64,000 bases of DNA from Candidimonas humi (GTDB lineage: Bacteria > Pseudomonadota > Gammaproteobacteria > Burkholderiales > Burkholderiaceae_B). The position numbers and the translations under genes were made by a program. The stretch's first letter is position 1; each line of letters opens with the position of its first letter. Below the pieces are notes generated by a model. It was not told where the DNA came from and searched no databases. It saw nothing but the letters and a program-made list of their open reading frames with translations. Shown here in pieces: positions 55,621-63,458 of the stretch. Location: contig NZ_JAHTBN010000004.1 in the NCBI RefSeq assembly GCF_019166065.1, positions 124,001 through 188,000 on the forward strand, read 5' to 3'.

Positions 55621-56406
55621 TCAGGGTTGCGGGGTCAGAGCCAGCACGCGCAGCGGGCTGCCCGAGCCGCGCCGGATCTTCAGCGGCGCCGAGAAGATCA
55701 CTGCCCCGGTGGGCGGCAACTGGTCGAGATTGGTCAGGCACTGCAGGCCGTAGCGGTTGTTGCCGTGCATGAAGTAGTGGCAGGGAAAGGGCGGGTCCAG
55801 GTGCTGCGCCTGGCCGGTGTCGGTGCCCACCGATTCGGTGCCGAAGCCGTGCACGTCGCGCTCCTTGACGAGCCAGGGCACCACTTTCGCGTCCGGCCCG
55901 GGCGAGTGGGCGCCGTCTTCGCGCATGTTCAGGTAGTCCTCGGGCTTGGATCGCTTGGACCAGTCGGTGCGCATCAGCACCCAGGAACGCGGCTTGATGC
56001 GGCCGTGGCGTTCTTCCCATTGCCGTACGAAATCCACCGTCAGCAGGAAGTCGGCGTCCTCGCGCGCCTGGGCCGAGCAGTCTATGACCGCCGCCTCGGC
56101 GATGAAGGCCTGTATGGGAATGGTGTCCACGGTATTGTCGGGCTGGTCCTTGCCGCTGACCCAGTGCACCGGGGCGTCGAAGTGGGTGCCGGTGTGCTCC
56201 GAGCAGGAAAAATTATTCCAGTACCAGGCCGGGCCGCGCTCGTCGTAGCGTGAAATTTCCTCGATGCGGAAGGGCCATGCCTGGCCGAATTCGGGCGGCA
56301 GCACGATGGTGGGAAAGTCGGGCGACAAGGTCTCGGTCAGGTCGACGATGCGGATCTTGCCCGCAACGAGTTCGGACATGAACTGTGCCAGGACAGGGGT
56401 GCTCAT
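55621..56406 (-). CDS. Cyclase-family metal hydrolase (kynurenine formamidase / isatin hydrolase fold)
   Basis: 261 aa. The PF04199-type motif is intact: SEHTGTHFDAPVHW with His71, His75, Asp77 and His81, the metal and catalytic residues. The N-terminal VDLTETLSPDFPTIVLPPEFG and the LLMR-like VLMRTDWSKR also fit. Members hydrolyse N-formylkynurenine, isatin or related amides and lactones. Beside ring-dioxygenase and indolepyruvate-oxidoreductase-like genes, an indole or tryptophan-derived substrate is attractive but unproven. Confidence 0.85.
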   Translation of the reverse strand: MSTPVLAQFMSELVAGKIRIVDLTETLSPDFPTIVLPPEFGQAWPFRIEEISRYDERGPAWYWNNFSCSEHTGTHFDAPVHWVSGKDQPDNTVDTIPIQAFIAEAAVIDCSAQAREDADFLLTVDFVRQWEERHGRIKPRSWVLMRTDWSKRSKPEDYLNMREDGAHSPGPDAKVVPWLVKERDVHGFGTESVGTDTGQAQHLDPPFPCHYFMHGNNRYGLQCLTNLDQLPPTGAVIFSAPLKIRRGSGSPLRVLALTPQP

Positions 56407-56461
56407 GGTGTCTCCATCAAAAGGCCGCGGGACGCGCCGCGCGGCGGTTCGGTGCGCGGGC

Positions 56462-57703
56462 TCACTGGCCCAGTTCGCGTTCCAGGCCCTTGGGGTTGTC
56501 GCGCAGGCGCTCGACGAATTCGCGCGCCACATCGCCGACGTAGGCGTCTTCCGTGCCATTGCGCAAGGCCTGGACCACGGCGTCGGCGACCGCCTTGGGG
56601 TTGACCCGCGGCGGCGGGGTGAGTTGTTCCCATTCGTGGTCCACGGGACCGGGAAAGACGTTTATCACGCGCACGCCGGACTGGCGCAGTTCGTGGCGCA
56701 GGCATTGCGCCACGGAAAGCGCCGCCGCCATCGAGGCCGACCACAGGCCGCGCGCGGGCAGGTTGAGGTGCGCATAGATGGACAGCACGTTGACCCAGGC
56801 CACGGCGCTGTTCACGCCGTCGGCCGCGCGTCCCGCCATGGCCGGCCCGAAGTGCTGCGCCAGCCGCAGCAGGCCCATGCAATTCACGTCCAGGGCGTCG
56901 CGTGCCTTGTTCAGGTCGCGGTTGTACAGCACACCGCCGTCGCGCTCGTAGCCGGCGGTGTTGACCAGGATCTCGACCTTGCCGCCGATCGAGCGCGAGA
57001 TGCGTTCGACCGAGTCGCTGTCTGTCACGTTCAGGGGCTGCGCCTGGATGCGAGGGTCCTGGCACAGTGCGTCGAAGTCCACCGAGCGCTTCCAGGTCTC
57101 GGGGTCGCCCACGAACACCGTGGTGGCGCCGGCCTCGAGCAGGGCCCGGGCCACGGCCATGCCCACCGGCGTCTTGCCGTCGGTGACCAGGGCGCGGCGG
57201 AATTTGGGGTCGCAGGATGTTTCGCGCAAGGTGGGGTCGTCTTCCATGTTCGGCGTGGCCTGTGCGGGTAGGGCGATCATCACGGCCTGGCCGCTGCGAT
57301 CGAGTTTGAGGGACAGCCTGACCGGCTCGCCGTCTTTGCAGTCGCCGTGGACATGGGCGATGACGGAGGGGCCGGCCGCCATGCGCACCGTGCCGATGCG
57401 CCAGGGCAGCCGTTCGCGGAAATACAGATCGTTGCTATGATGCAGGGTGGTGCTGGCCAGCAGCGTGCCGGCCGGGTCGACGGCGCGCCATTCCAGGTGT
57501 TCGGAAAGGCAGTTGCGGCAGACTTCGCGCGGCGGATACTGGACGGTGCCGCAGTCGGCGCAGGTCTGCAGGTCGAAGCGGCCGGCGGCGGCCGCGGCGG
57601 TCAGGCCCAGCGCCCGGCGGCTGCGGGTGGCGGGCGGCAGCGTCGGCTGGCGCGTGCGCGCCATGGGGTTCTTTTTCGGAGGCCGGGAAAGAGGATGGGT
57701 CAT
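56462..57703 (-). CDS. DUF35 (Zn-ribbon/OB-fold) protein fused to an inactive-looking SDR domain
   Basis: 413 aa. Residues 30-150 are a DUF35 acyl-CoA-associated module: zinc ribbon Cys48, Cys51, Cys62, Cys65 (CADCG, CRNC), then an OB-fold (LLASTTLHHSN, GPSVIAHVHGD). Residues 168-400 are an SDR fold, but the glycine loop is TDGKTPVGMAVA and the YxxxK site reads WSASM (Trp321, Met325); Ser308 remains. DUF35 proteins normally pair with thiolase-like enzymes, and here the thiolase gene overlaps by 4 bp. The SDR part is probably structural or regulatory. A later ATG at 57664 is possible. Confidence 0.85.
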   Translation of the reverse strand: MTHPLSRPPKKNPMARTRQPTLPPATRSRRALGLTAAAAAGRFDLQTCADCGTVQYPPREVCRNCLSEHLEWRAVDPAGTLLASTTLHHSNDLYFRERLPWRIGTVRMAAGPSVIAHVHGDCKDGEPVRLSLKLDRSGQAVMIALPAQATPNMEDDPTLRETSCDPKFRRALVTDGKTPVGMAVARALLEAGATTVFVGDPETWKRSVDFDALCQDPRIQAQPLNVTDSDSVERISRSIGGKVEILVNTAGYERDGGVLYNRDLNKARDALDVNCMGLLRLAQHFGPAMAGRAADGVNSAVAWVNVLSIYAHLNLPARGLWSASMAAALSVAQCLRHELRQSGVRVINVFPGPVDHEWEQLTPPPRVNPKAVADAVVQALRNGTEDAYVGDVAREFVERLRDNPKGLERELGQ

Positions 57704-58875
57704 GCGTCGCTCCGGGCCAGCAGCGCCGCGCCGGTGCACAGGCCGCGGTCGTAGTTGATCATGCCGAAGCCGCTGACCAGGCCGATGCGGGCGTCGGCTA
57801 CCTGGGTGGCGCCGGCCGTGCCGGTGAGTTGGCGCAAGGCCTCGACCATGCCGAGGTAGCCGCCGGCGGCGCCGGCCTGGCCGACGGAAAGCTGGCCGCC
57901 GTTGGTATTGAAGGGGAAGCTGCCGTCGACGGTGAAGCTGTGTTCGCGCACGAAGCCGGGCGCCTCGCCCTTGGCGCAAAAGCCCAGGTCTTCGATCTGC
58001 ATCATGTTGATGACCGGATAGTCGTCGTACGCCTGCATGAAATCGACGTCTGTCGGCGCGACGCCGGCATGTTCATAGAAGGCGTCGCGGTCCATGGTCC
58101 AGCCGCCGCGCATCTGCATGGGGTCTTCGGTCCAGGCGTTGTGCCGTTCGATGGTGGACAGGATGCGGACGGCCGGCAGGCCGAGCCGGCGGGCGCGCTC
58201 CTCGCTCATGACCAGGAAGGCGTCGGCGCCGGCGCAGGGCATGACGCAATCGAACAGGTGAATGGGCTCGGTGATCAGGCGCGCGTCCAGGTACTGCTGC
58301 AAGCTGAGCGGCTTTTTCATCAGGGCATGCGGGTAGCGCAGGGCATTGTCGCGCTGCGCCACGCACAGCTTGCCGAAATCCTCGCGCGTGGCGCCGGTCT
58401 GCCGCATGTAATTGGCGGTGAGCAAGGCGAAGCTGGCATTGGGGCCGCCGGCGCCGTAGGGATATACCGCGTCCTGCGCGAAGCGCGAGAACTGGCTGAG
58501 GGTATGGCGGAAGGAGTCGACGTGGTTGGTGTCGCCGGCCAGGCAGGCGACGATCTCGGCGTCGCCCGCCTGCACGGCGCGCGCCGCGCGGCGCAGCGCC
58601 ACCACGCCGCTCGCCCCGCCCATGGGGATGTGGTCGAGCCAGCGCGGGCTCATGTCCAGGTGCTGCACCAGCCCGACGGCAGTGTCGGGCGCCAGGGTGA
58701 AGCTGGAGACGCTCAGCCCGTCGATGTCGTGCTTGGCCACGCCCGCGCCGCGCACCAGCGCGCCCAGGGCGCGGCCCAGCCACCAATGGGCGCTGCGTAT
58801 CGAATAGCGCACATAGGGCAGGCTCACCGGCAGGCAGGCGACCACCCCCTGGTAGCTCATGCGGGCGGCCGTCAC
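57700..58875 (-). CDS. Thiolase-fold / SCP2-like (lipid-transfer) protein without the nucleophilic Cys
   Basis: 391 aa from GTG 58875 (AGGAG 8 bp upstream; the codon overlaps the ligase stop). ATG 58860 is the alternative. Thiolase-fold features: IRSAHWWLGRAL, IPMGGASGVVALRRA, FNTNGGQLSVGQAGAAGG and RGLCTGAALL. The position of the acyl-accepting Cys is Gly87 (GGASG), and the catalytic GHP-type His is Gln (VGQAG). Such enzymes with DUF35 partners act as retro-aldolases or CoA-ester lyases in steroid side-chain breakdown. A like reaction on an aryl-CoA is the best guess. Confidence 0.85.
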   Translation of the reverse strand: MTAARMSYQGVVACLPVSLPYVRYSIRSAHWWLGRALGALVRGAGVAKHDIDGLSVSSFTLAPDTAVGLVQHLDMSPRWLDHIPMGGASGVVALRRAARAVQAGDAEIVACLAGDTNHVDSFRHTLSQFSRFAQDAVYPYGAGGPNASFALLTANYMRQTGATREDFGKLCVAQRDNALRYPHALMKKPLSLQQYLDARLITEPIHLFDCVMPCAGADAFLVMSEERARRLGLPAVRILSTIERHNAWTEDPMQMRGGWTMDRDAFYEHAGVAPTDVDFMQAYDDYPVINMMQIEDLGFCAKGEAPGFVREHSFTVDGSFPFNTNGGQLSVGQAGAAGGYLGMVEALRQLTGTAGATQVADARIGLVSGFGMINYDRGLCTGAALLARSDA

Positions 58876-60509
58876 GTCGCGATCTCCTGGCGCTTCTTCA
58901 TGGCGCAGGTATCTACGCACATGGCGGTGCCCGGCAGTGTGGGCGCCAGCTTCTTGAGCTCGCCGCGCTGGATCTTGTTGGTGGCGGTCAGCGGCAGCGC
59001 GTCGACGAAGGCCACGTAGCCCGGCACCTTGTAATAGGCGAGCCGGGCCAGGCTCCAGGCGACGATATCGCGCGCCAGGTCCTCGGCCTGGCCGGGCGCG
59101 GGCGGCGCGGCGCATACGACGCAGGCCAGCACCTCGTCGCCGCGCACCGGGTCGGGCACGGCGGCCACCGCCGCGGCCTTGACCGCCGGATGCTGCAGCA
59201 GCACGCTTTCGACCTCCACTGCCGCGATGTTCTCGCCGCTGCGCCGGATCACGTTCTTCTTGCGGTCCACGAAATGCAGATAGCCCTGGGCATTGCGGCG
59301 CACGATGTCGCCGGTATGGAACCAGCCGCCTTCCCAGGCCTCGCGGGTGGCGGCCTCGTCCTTGAGATAGCCGGCATAGAAGCCGAAGCGCGGATTGTCG
59401 CCGCCGTGGCGCACCAGCAGTTCGCCGTTCTCGTCCACGCCGGCCGGCTGGCCGGCATCGTTGACGATGCGCACCTGCACGTCCGGTTCTTCTTTTCCGA
59501 AGCAACTGGTGCCGATGAAGCGCGGCTCGTGGTTGGCGATGATGACGGCGCCCGAGCCGGTTTCCGTCATGGCCCAGGCCTCGAGCAGGGGAAAGCCGAA
59601 GCGCTGCTCGAACGGCGCGTGCAGCGAACGGTCTATGCCGGCGCCGAAGCCGAAGCGCACGCGATGTTCCGTATCGTGCGGCGTGGGCTCGGCCTTCATC
59701 AGGATGGCCGGCATGACGCCCAGGTAGTGGACGATAGTGGCGCGCGATTCGCGCACCGTGTCCCACCAGCTGCGCGGATGAAAGCGGTCTATGGGGATCA
59801 GGCAGCCGCCGCTGACCACCATGGCCATGGAGGACGTGGCCATGGCGTTCATGTGCACCAGCGGCAGGGGCGTGAGCATGCGCTCGGCGCCGGGCCGCAA
59901 GTGCGCCAGGCCGCCCACCGCGGCATACCAGCGGCCCGCATGCAGGAAGTATTCGTTGGGCAGCATGCAGCCCTTGGGCTTGCCGGTGGTGCCCGAGGTA
60001 TAGAGCAGCGCGCACTCGGTGGCGGCGTCCACGGGGCGCGCGGCCAGGGGCGCGGCCTGCAGCGCGGCCGGAGGCTCGTCGTCGGGGCCCGCCACGGCCA
60101 GCTCCCGTCCGGCGGCCCGCGCCGCGGCGCGCAACGCCTCGTGGTGGCTGGGCAGGGCGATGGCCACGCAGATCTCGGAATGGCCGACCAGGTATTCCAG
60201 CTCGGCCGCGCGCAACTCGGCATTGATGGGCACGACCGACACGCCCAGCGCGTTCAGCGCGAACCAGTGCAGGAAGAAGGCCGGCCGGTTTTCCAGCAGC
60301 AGCCCGGCGCGATGGCCGTGGCCATAGCCGGCCTGCGCATAGCGCGCCTTGAGGGCGTCGATGCGTTCGAGGAACGGCCGGTAGAGGATTTCTCCCGCCT
60401 CGATGCCGTAGATGCCCGCGGTTTCGGGCATTACGCACAAGAAGGGCTGCTTGGGCCACTGCGCCGCGGTGTGGGCGTAGGCGCGGTATACGGTGTCGGG
60501 TAGCGTCAT
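58872..60509 (-). CDS. AMP-dependent acyl/aryl-CoA ligase
   Basis: 545 aa. It activates a carboxylic acid with ATP and CoA. The adenylation motifs are LLYTSGTTGKPKGCML (P-loop), EAWAMTETGSGAV, GGWFHTGDIV and HFVDRKKNVIRRSGENIAAV, with the catalytic Lys region PLTATNKIQRGELK near the C-terminus. Resemblance is to the medium-chain/crotonobetaine-type ligases; the acid is unknown. It is 11 bp after the dioxygenase small subunit and overlaps the thiolase gene. Confidence 0.92.
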   Translation of the reverse strand: MTLPDTVYRAYAHTAAQWPKQPFLCVMPETAGIYGIEAGEILYRPFLERIDALKARYAQAGYGHGHRAGLLLENRPAFFLHWFALNALGVSVVPINAELRAAELEYLVGHSEICVAIALPSHHEALRAAARAAGRELAVAGPDDEPPAALQAAPLAARPVDAATECALLYTSGTTGKPKGCMLPNEYFLHAGRWYAAVGGLAHLRPGAERMLTPLPLVHMNAMATSSMAMVVSGGCLIPIDRFHPRSWWDTVRESRATIVHYLGVMPAILMKAEPTPHDTEHRVRFGFGAGIDRSLHAPFEQRFGFPLLEAWAMTETGSGAVIIANHEPRFIGTSCFGKEEPDVQVRIVNDAGQPAGVDENGELLVRHGGDNPRFGFYAGYLKDEAATREAWEGGWFHTGDIVRRNAQGYLHFVDRKKNVIRRSGENIAAVEVESVLLQHPAVKAAAVAAVPDPVRGDEVLACVVCAAPPAPGQAEDLARDIVAWSLARLAYYKVPGYVAFVDALPLTATNKIQRGELKKLAPTLPGTAMCVDTCAMKKRQEIAT

Positions 60510-60520
60510 CGTGGCAGGGC

Positions 60521-61015
60521 CTACATGAATAACTGGATGCTGCGGAACGAGGCATCGCAATTGACCAGGTCGATGCGTTTTTGCCGGATGCGCAGCCCCT
60601 GGTCGCCGGAGCTCAGCTCGTAGCCGGCCCAACCCGCATACAGCGTTTGCTGGTCCAGCCGCGTCTCGACATAGTGGAAGGCGGCGCGCAGCGCGTATTG
60701 GCCCTGTTCGGGCTTGTGCCAGGGTTGCGCGGTCTCGATGCTGGGCCGCTGCAGCAGGTGATGGCTGCGGCTGCGCGGCTGCTGGGAATAGGTGCGCAAT
60801 CCCGCCAGGCGCTCGACCCTAACCCGCAGCAGCAGCTTGTCTTCGTACATCAGCGAGGGCTGCAGGCGCGGGTCGGTCTGGTCATGTTCCAACGGCATCC
60901 AGTAGTGGCCGTCTTCGGCGTACAGGTCCAGCCAGGCTTCGAATTGCTGTTCATCCAGCAAGCGCGCCTCGGCGTAGACGAAGTCGATGAGTTCGTCGGG
61001 GCTATGCGATTTCAT
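60521..61015 (-). CDS. Aromatic-ring-hydroxylating dioxygenase small (beta) subunit
   Basis: 164 aa, NTF2-like fold. ELIDFVYAEARLLDEQQFEA and WLDLYAEDGHYWMP are the classic start of BenB/NdoB-type subunits, with RLAGLRTYSQQPRSRSHHLL in the middle and the C-terminal RQKRIDLVNCD. It provides structure to the alpha3beta3 oxygenase. The ATG overlaps the alpha stop by 4 bp. The resemblance is to the benzoate/anthranilate group, which is a loose guide to substrate. Confidence 0.92.
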   Translation of the reverse strand: MKSHSPDELIDFVYAEARLLDEQQFEAWLDLYAEDGHYWMPLEHDQTDPRLQPSLMYEDKLLLRVRVERLAGLRTYSQQPRSRSHHLLQRPSIETAQPWHKPEQGQYALRAAFHYVETRLDQQTLYAGWAGYELSSGDQGLRIRQKRIDLVNCDASFRSIQLFM

Positions 61016-62334
61016 GCTTGCTCCTGTGCGCCGGGGGCCATGAAGCGCGCCCAAGCCTGGTACTGGTTGCGCATCTGCCATTCGCTGGTGCCATTAGTGA
61101 TCTCGTTCTTGCGGCCGGCCTCGCTGGGATCATAGAGCCGCGCCACATTGACCCAGTCGCGGCCGCGCGCATGCAGGCCGTGCTGCGAACGTTCGTAGAC
61201 CTCGAGGTCGTCGTGGCCCACCACCGAGGTGGGGGCGTTGATCAGGCGGTTGTACATCAGGGTGCGCTCCAGCAGCAGGTCGGGCGCGCCTTCCAGGCGG
61301 AAGGCCCAGGACTCGACCAGGGTCTTGTCGGCGGCCAGCGGCTTGAAGATGCGCAGCGTCTGGATCGGGCCCTTGACCATGATGTTGGGGAAGTACGTGG
61401 TGTTGTGGCGCGTGTCGGCCAGGATCTGGTGGGCGCGCTCTTCGCCGTAGGCTTCGGTCATGGCTTCCATGTAGCCCGGCACGCTCGAGTAGGCGGCATG
61501 TATGGAGTTGTGCACGCCGGTGTGGCCGTGGCCGTTTTCCCAGACGCGTATGCCCATGTTCTCGAAGAATTCGTAGGGCGAGATGAAGGGCGCGAACTGT
61601 TCCACGGCCATGGGCTTGGACGTGCCTTCGGGCGCTTGTTCCCAGACCTTGACGGCGGTGCCGGCCGAGGATTCATGCGCCACCATGGGGTGGCAGGTGT
61701 CGGTCTGGTTGTCGACCAGCATCTTCCAGTTGCAATCGTGCAGGTAGCGCAGCGGCGCCCCGGCCACCGTCAGCCTGCCCTGCGGCGAGCGGTCGACCAT
61801 ATTGTCGAGGGTCGACAGGGACTCGCCGAAGAAGTCCTCGAAGGAAATGCCGGCGGGGCTCAGGCGGCAGAAGACGAAATCGCGGTAGTCGCGCACGTTT
61901 TCCACGGCGGCCATGCCCTGGCTGGCCTCGCACTGCGCGAAGACCTCGGGGTCGTAGCCTTTCTTCAGGGGCACCGACAGCAGCTTGCCGTCGGTCTTGA
62001 AGGTCCAGGCGTGATAGGGGCAGCGGAAGAACTTGCCGGTATTGCCGCAGCCCGCGCCCGCCACCATCACGCCCTTGTGCGGACAGCGGTTGTACAGCAC
62101 TTTGACGCTCTTGTCGGTGTGCCGCACCATCACCACCGGCTGCGTGCCCACGGTGGTCGTGTAGAAGTCGCCCACGTTGGGGATCTGGCTGCCATGGCCC
62201 ACATACACCCAGGTATTGGCGAAGAGCCTTTCCATTTCCAGGTCGAAGACTTCGTCGTCGATGAAAAGGTCTTTATGCACTTCTGTGGGGCGCACCAGCG
62301 CCTCCAGTGCGGCGGGATCGTTGCGGTAGTTCAT
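61012..62334 (-). CDS. Aromatic-ring-hydroxylating dioxygenase large (alpha) subunit
   Basis: 440 aa. The Rieske [2Fe-2S] site is CPHKG (Cys84, His86) and CPYHAW (Cys105, His108). The mononuclear iron ligands His215 and His220 sit in DNQTDTCHPMVAH, with the bridging Asp212. It inserts both oxygen atoms into an aromatic ring or demethylates/hydroxylates a ring acid. Electrons should come from the adjacent reductase. The short N-terminus and overall pattern suit the benzoate/anthranilate/salicylate type. Confidence 0.94.
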   Translation of the reverse strand: MNYRNDPAALEALVRPTEVHKDLFIDDEVFDLEMERLFANTWVYVGHGSQIPNVGDFYTTTVGTQPVVMVRHTDKSVKVLYNRCPHKGVMVAGAGCGNTGKFFRCPYHAWTFKTDGKLLSVPLKKGYDPEVFAQCEASQGMAAVENVRDYRDFVFCRLSPAGISFEDFFGESLSTLDNMVDRSPQGRLTVAGAPLRYLHDCNWKMLVDNQTDTCHPMVAHESSAGTAVKVWEQAPEGTSKPMAVEQFAPFISPYEFFENMGIRVWENGHGHTGVHNSIHAAYSSVPGYMEAMTEAYGEERAHQILADTRHNTTYFPNIMVKGPIQTLRIFKPLAADKTLVESWAFRLEGAPDLLLERTLMYNRLINAPTSVVGHDDLEVYERSQHGLHARGRDWVNVARLYDPSEAGRKNEITNGTSEWQMRNQYQAWARFMAPGAQEQA

Positions 62335-62388
62335 CGTGGCGCCTCCTTGTCGTGGCCGCCTGCGGGCGGCTCACAGGTATGCGGTGGG

Positions 62389-63366
62389 TCAAAGGTCCAG
62401 GACCAGGCGGTCGCTGAGGCTGCGCGAAATACAGATCTGCATCACCTTGCCCGCGGCCCGTTCGTCGTCGGAAAGATAGTAGTCGCGGTGGTCGGGCACG
62501 CCTTCGAGCACGCCGACCTGGCAGACCCCGCATTCGCCGCGCCTGCAGTCGTAGAGCGGATCGCAGCCGGCTTCTTCCAGCACTTCGAGTATGGTCTTGT
62601 CGGGCGGAATCTGGAACACCTGGCCCGACTGGCGCAGCTCGACCTCGAAGGCACGGTCGCCGGCCTGCGGCGCGGCGGCGGTGAAGAGCTCGAAATGCAC
62701 ATGCGAGTGCGGCCAGTGCCGGCCATGCGACTGTTCCACCACCAGGTCGATCAGGCCCTTGGGGCCGCAGACATACAGGTGCTGGGCGTTGTGGAAGCGT
62801 TCCAGCAGCGCGGGCAGCGGCAGTTGCGTGGCGGCATCGTCGTCGGCGTGCAGGTGCAGGCTGTCGCGATGCTGCGCCGCCAGTTCGGCGGCGTAGGCCA
62901 TTTGCGCCAGGCTGCGCCCGTAGTAGTGCAGCTCGTAGGGCCGGCCGGTGGCCTTGAGCGCGGTCGCCATCGAGGCGATGGGCGTGATGCCTATGCCGCC
63001 CGCGATCAATATCGCGGGGGCTTCGACCGTCTCGGGTTCGTGCAGCGGAAAGTCGTTCTTCGGCGCCTCCACTTGCAGCGTGTCGCCCGCCTTGATCTGG
63101 TGCATGTAGCGCGAGCCGCCGGTGCTCGGGTCTTCCAGGCGCACGCCCAGACAGTAGCGGCGCGGCGCGCCGAAATCGTCCGCGGATGCGTCCAGGCTGA
63201 CCAGGGAATAGCAGCGCGGTTGCGCCTGGCCCGGGATGTGCACTTTCAGGTGCGATCCCGGCGTGTAGGCGGGCAGCGCGGCGCCATCGGCCGGTTCCAG
63301 CACGACGGACCGGATGATGGGAGTCAGGGCCTGGACGGCGGATACGGTAAGAGTCAGCGTAGTCAC
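62389..63366 (-). CDS. Dioxygenase reductase, FMN/FAD-NAD with C-terminal [2Fe-2S]
   Basis: 325 aa from GTG 63366; TTG 63390 gives 333 aa and cannot be excluded, as neither has a good ribosome site. Domain order is flavin (RCYSLVSLD), NAD (LIAGGIGITPIASM, LYVCGPKGLID), then plant-type ferredoxin (CDPLYDCRRGECGVCQVG with a distal Cys in MQICISRS). This is the phthalate-dioxygenase-reductase / VanB layout, with no separate ferredoxin needed. It lies 54 bp upstream of the alpha subunit. Confidence 0.92.
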   Translation of the reverse strand: MTTLTLTVSAVQALTPIIRSVVLEPADGAALPAYTPGSHLKVHIPGQAQPRCYSLVSLDASADDFGAPRRYCLGVRLEDPSTGGSRYMHQIKAGDTLQVEAPKNDFPLHEPETVEAPAILIAGGIGITPIASMATALKATGRPYELHYYGRSLAQMAYAAELAAQHRDSLHLHADDDAATQLPLPALLERFHNAQHLYVCGPKGLIDLVVEQSHGRHWPHSHVHFELFTAAAPQAGDRAFEVELRQSGQVFQIPPDKTILEVLEEAGCDPLYDCRRGECGVCQVGVLEGVPDHRDYYLSDDERAAGKVMQICISRSLSDRLVLDL

Positions 63367-63458
63367 GGCTTGCGGTTCGGTTTGCGGCAAGGGCGGTGCG
63401 GCGCGCCGGGGCCGGGTTTATCCAAAAGTATCGGTATCGGTCGAAGTATCGCTGCGGC

